A DNA stretch of 64,000 nt from Sulfuritalea sp. (GTDB lineage: Bacteria > Pseudomonadota > Gammaproteobacteria > Burkholderiales > Rhodocyclaceae). Each line of letters opens with the position of its first letter. Position 1 is the stretch's first letter. Of this stretch, positions 15,027 through 64,000 are shown piece after piece. Location: contig NZ_JAFLDR010000001.1 in assembly GCF_017302275.1 (NCBI RefSeq), positions 1 through 64,000 on the forward strand. Direction: 5' to 3'. The position numbers and the translations under genes were made by a program. The notes beneath the pieces are model-generated. The model searched no databases, was not told where the DNA came from, and saw only the letters and a program-made list of their open reading frames with translations.

Positions 15027-16442
15027 TCAATGAAGTGCCGCACTGATTTGCACCAGGTCGGATTCCGCAAGTGTGCCGGTAGCCTGCTTGAGGCGCAGGC
15101 GGTTGAACAGGTAGTCGTAACGCGACTGCGCGTAATCGCGCTTGGCAAGGTACAGGTCGCGCGCGGCATCGAGAACCGGCAACAGCGCATACAGGCCGGT
15201 CTTGTGGCCCTCGGTTTTCGCTTCGAGCGCGCTCTGCTGGGCAACGACGCCCTGCTTGAGCGCCTGGACCAGCGTCACTCCGCTCAGCGTGGCGTCATAG
15301 GACGCACGCGTCACGCGTTCAATGGCGCGGCGTTCCTGCTCCAGTTCTTCCTGGGACTTCTGGTAGCGGTGCACCGCTTCCTGGGTAACCGCGCTGGTGA
15401 GCCCGCCTTCGTAGATCGGTACGGTCAGGCGCACCGTCAGGTCGGTCGTCTCGGTATCGCTGCCGCCGCCGAACAGCGTACTGCCGGCATCGCGCTGGTT
15501 GTGCGTAGCCAGCAGGTTGACGCTCGGAAAGTGCCCGGCACGCTGGCGCTGGACCTCCTGATGCGCAACCTGGACCGCTTCGCGCCTGGCCCGCAATAGC
15601 AGGTTCTGCTCCAGAGCCGCCTCGACCCAAGGCTCGACCGCCGCCGGTTCTGGCGTCTCGAGCGGAAAATCTTCGCGCAATACCTGAGCACTCTCGATCA
15701 GTCGGCCGGTTATCTCGCGCAATCCCTGGCGCGCATCGCGCAGTTTGTGCCGCGCCTCGATCTCGCGCGCCTGCGCCGCCGAATATCGTGCCAGCGCGTC
15801 ATGCTGGTTGGTGATGGTGCCCAGGCCCGACTTGAGCTTGGCCCGCGCCAATTCCAGCACCTTGCCCACCGCTTCGCGCTCCGCACTGGCCAATGTCAGG
15901 TTGTCGGTCGCGGCAAGCACCACCAGATAGGCTGCGGTGGTGCGCAACAACATGTCCTGCTCGGCCGCAAGCAGCGTGTACTCGGCCTGTTTGACCACCG
16001 CCTTGGCCTGCTCGAAGCGCTCGATCGCATCCAGCCTAAAGATCGGCTGATTCACCGACAGCGTGTAGTTCTTGGTCGGAAAGGTAGCAACCCCGGCATT
16101 GAAGGTGATGTTCTGGCTGCTGAGCACGCGCTGGCGCGTTTCGGTCGCCTCCATGTCGAGTTTGATCGTCGGCAGGAATCCCGCGCGTGCCTGGTCGATG
16201 GCCATGCTGCTCGCCCGGCTTTCGGCCTGAGCGACCCGAAACTTCGGATCGTTCTGGCGGGCCAGTGAATAGGCTTCCAGCAAGGTTTCGCCCCGCGCGG
16301 GCATGGGCAACAGGAGCGCGGTACATGCCCACGCCACGATATGCATCCAGTGCCCGACAGGAGCGGCGATATAACGATCTGTAGTCACGGTTCCATCCAA
16401 AGTCAATCCGGAATTGCGCCTTGGCGGCGAACATCCGCGCAT
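15027..16442 (-). CDS. tolC: TolC-family outer-membrane channel
   Basis: The protein has the TolC repeat architecture: LLEAYSLARQNDP after the signal region, long helical hairpins, and paired outer-membrane strands (TFPTKNYTLSVNQPIF; DTETTDLTVRLTVPIYEGG). The length of 471 residues is normal. The longest frame starts at 16442, but a signal peptide starting at the internal Met 33 (16346; MHIVAWACTALLLPMPARG) or a GTG at 16388 with GGATGG upstream are more likely true starts. It would provide the outer-membrane exit for the export system encoded around it. It may have its own promoter in the gap after the adaptor gene. Confidence 0.92.
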   Translation of the reverse strand: MRGCSPPRRNSGLTLDGTVTTDRYIAAPVGHWMHIVAWACTALLLPMPARGETLLEAYSLARQNDPKFRVAQAESRASSMAIDQARAGFLPTIKLDMEATETRQRVLSSQNITFNAGVATFPTKNYTLSVNQPIFRLDAIERFEQAKAVVKQAEYTLLAAEQDMLLRTTAAYLVVLAATDNLTLASAEREAVGKVLELARAKLKSGLGTITNQHDALARYSAAQAREIEARHKLRDARQGLREITGRLIESAQVLREDFPLETPEPAAVEPWVEAALEQNLLLRARREAVQVAHQEVQRQRAGHFPSVNLLATHNQRDAGSTLFGGGSDTETTDLTVRLTVPIYEGGLTSAVTQEAVHRYQKSQEELEQERRAIERVTRASYDATLSGVTLVQALKQGVVAQQSALEAKTEGHKTGLYALLPVLDAARDLYLAKRDYAQSRYDYLFNRLRLKQATGTLAESDLVQISAALH

Positions 16443-16483
16443 CAGGGCACGTAAGAATGCGTACGGGAAGTGCCGATTGAGCC

Positions 16484-16550
16484 GTCACAGCGGCGAAAGC
16501 CGGTGTCCAGGGCCTTGATTTCTCTGGATTCCGGCTTTCGCCGGAATGAC
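16484..16550. repeat. Extragenic palindromic repeat of the VIPAKAGIQ kind
   Basis: Imperfect inverted arms at 16484-16510 and 16524-16550 contain GGCGAAAGCCGG and CCGGCTTTCGCCGG. Read on the minus strand, the second arm gives VIPAKAGIQ, a phrase met in many proteobacterial genomes where such repeats are mistranslated. It fills most of the gap between the adaptor and tolC genes. It may stabilise mRNA ends or attenuate read-through between the two genes. Confidence 0.75.
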
Positions 16551-16585
16551 GATCTGTCGCTTGATCATTGTTTCCTTAGATGTAA

Positions 16586-16591
16586 ATTATA
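16586..16591 (-). promoter_or_regulatory. Possible -10 box (TATAAT) before tolC
   Basis: The minus strand reads TATAAT at 16591-16586 in a small AT-rich patch within GC-rich DNA. The best -35 at 16-18 bases is poor, so this is only half a promoter. It would start transcription through the repeat and into tolC and the genes after it. Confidence 0.35.
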
Positions 16592-16609
16592 CAAGCCGCG
16601 CAGTCTCAC

Positions 16610-17416
16610 CTATCTTCCGAGAACGACGCTGCATTTGATGCCGGCCGGAATCTTGTAGTCCGGATTCGGCAGTTGCAGGCGCACCCCCATGGTGCCGCTG
16701 GCCGCGTCGATCACCTTGTCTACCACGACGACTTTCGCTTGGTGGGTGCCGGGGAAAAACGGTGCAAGGCTCACCTGGCCGGACATGCCGACCCGCACCG
16801 AACCGAACAGTCGGGCTGGCGCGATGACTTCCACGTTAAGCGGATTGATCTGTGCCAGCCTCAAAACGACGGATTTATCCGAACGGACCAGTTCCCCCGG
16901 TGCCAGGCGCCGCTCGACCACGACACCATCGATCGGACTGAAGATGGTGCGCAACTTGAGCGCTTCCTGGTCCTTCTTGAGCTCTTCTTCGCGCAGTTTG
17001 ACTTCCGTTGCCAGTTCGTCGCTTTCCTGGGCGGAGATCAACTGCTTTTCGAGGAGGCTGTCGATGCGTGCCACACGGCGGCGCCCGAACTCGACACGCG
17101 CTTCGGTCAGATTGACCGCCGCCGCCTCGACACCGGCTTGCAACTTGGCGACCACCTGCCCCTTGCGTACGCGGTCGCCCCGATTGACGGCCACCAGTTC
17201 CAGGACTCCATCGACCGGACTGCCGACATTGACCGTCATGAAGGGCTCGACGAGGCACTCCAACTCGCCGCTCGGCCGGATCATCTCGAAGCTGCGTGCT
17301 TCCGTCACCGACGCAGCACCAGGCACCGACTGGGCCTGCGCCATCGTAGCCTGCGCGACCATCGCCACGCCGCCAGCGATGATGCCCTTGAGGCATTCGC
17401 CGAAAATGTTTTTCAT
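16610..17416 (-). CDS. Periplasmic adaptor subunit (HlyD/RND-type), short
   Basis: The frame is open to 17503, but Met at 17416 starts a clear signal peptide (MKNIFGECLKGIIAGGVAMV ... AQAQS), so I take that start, giving 268 residues. After it come a first lipoyl half (SPVDGVLELVAVNRGDRVRKG), a short coiled-coil hairpin (EARVEFGRRRVARIDSLLEK...), a second half (IFSPIDGVVVERRL) and a beta-barrel domain. It has no transmembrane anchor beyond the signal peptide. It is the first gene after the giant-protein gene (160 bases) and precedes tolC. It is one of three HlyD-type arms in the operon. Confidence 0.85.
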   Translation of the reverse strand: MKNIFGECLKGIIAGGVAMVAQATMAQAQSVPGAASVTEARSFEMIRPSGELECLVEPFMTVNVGSPVDGVLELVAVNRGDRVRKGQVVAKLQAGVEAAAVNLTEARVEFGRRRVARIDSLLEKQLISAQESDELATEVKLREEELKKDQEALKLRTIFSPIDGVVVERRLAPGELVRSDKSVVLRLAQINPLNVEVIAPARLFGSVRVGMSGQVSLAPFFPGTHQAKVVVVDKVIDAASGTMGVRLQLPNPDYKIPAGIKCSVVLGR

Positions 17417-17576
17417 TGGGTTTTCTGCCGAAAGAGGAGTGCGAATATTCCTTGAACCACCTGCCCGACCATCAGGCGGGGGGGATGCTACCACTCTATT
17501 CATAGCCCGCCAACGACCAGCTGTCCACCCGTTTTCGTGCAGCGTGAATCCGCGCCGCCATCCAATCCCGGACAGG

Positions 17577-64000
<46,424 letters not shown>

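Noticed and set aside
16482-16568. Short minus-strand peptide starting MIKRQIVIPAKAGIQ
   Set aside because: It has a fair ribosome binding site, but the reading is the translation of an extragenic palindromic repeat and not a real protein.

Overview
The window is GC-rich DNA that reads as a proteobacterial, probably betaproteobacterial, chromosome. The basis is P2/P4-type prophage genes, a tRNA-Leu with its CCA end encoded in the DNA, and Gram-negative export genes (TolC and HlyD families). The exact taxon cannot be fixed from sequence alone. Almost every supported gene is on the minus strand.

Left part (1-8527): an integrated mobile element next to tRNA-Leu(UAA). From the tRNA inward it carries a P4-type tyrosine integrase, a gene of unknown function, an AlpA-type regulator whose Shine-Dalgarno lies inside a strong hairpin, a coiled-coil protein, a small HAD phosphatase, a P2-like tail cassette (gpE, gpE' and tape measure, with a textbook T-TTT-TTT -1 frameshift site), and two tandem Ogr/Delta zinc-finger activators. 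The tail tube, sheath and gpU/gpD genes expected next to this cassette are not at their usual positions. The far end of the element lies outside the window.

Middle (8528-17416): tRNA-Leu, then five collinear export genes. In transcription order these are a short periplasmic adaptor (HlyD family), a TolC-family outer-membrane channel, a GAF-HlyD fusion, a PqqD-like/M50 protease/HlyD fusion, and a short SecA-like ATPase that stops before the two-helix-finger and wing regions of normal SecA.

Right part (17577-64000): one uninterrupted minus-strand reading frame of more than 15,470 codons whose 5' end is outside the window. It encodes a giant modular, calcium-binding, repeat-built protein. From N to C it has: a beta-strand-rich block, about ten ~120-residue repeats, a second beta-strand-rich block, RTX-like calcium-binding modules, Calx-beta-like repeats, about 75 copies (hand count) of a ~100-residue alpha/beta repeat, then RTX-like arrays interrupted by five FG-GAP-like repeats, and a C-terminal tail with a short hydrophobic stretch followed by arginines.

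Working model (inference): the giant protein is a surface or matrix protein exported by its own operon. No ABC transporter of the HlyB type is visible downstream. The only soluble motor ATPase in the cluster is the SecA-like protein, and the M50 protein joins a possible peptide-recognition domain, a membrane protease and an adaptor arm in one chain. This resembles a hybrid of type I secretion and an accessory-Sec pathway, and is the most interesting system here.
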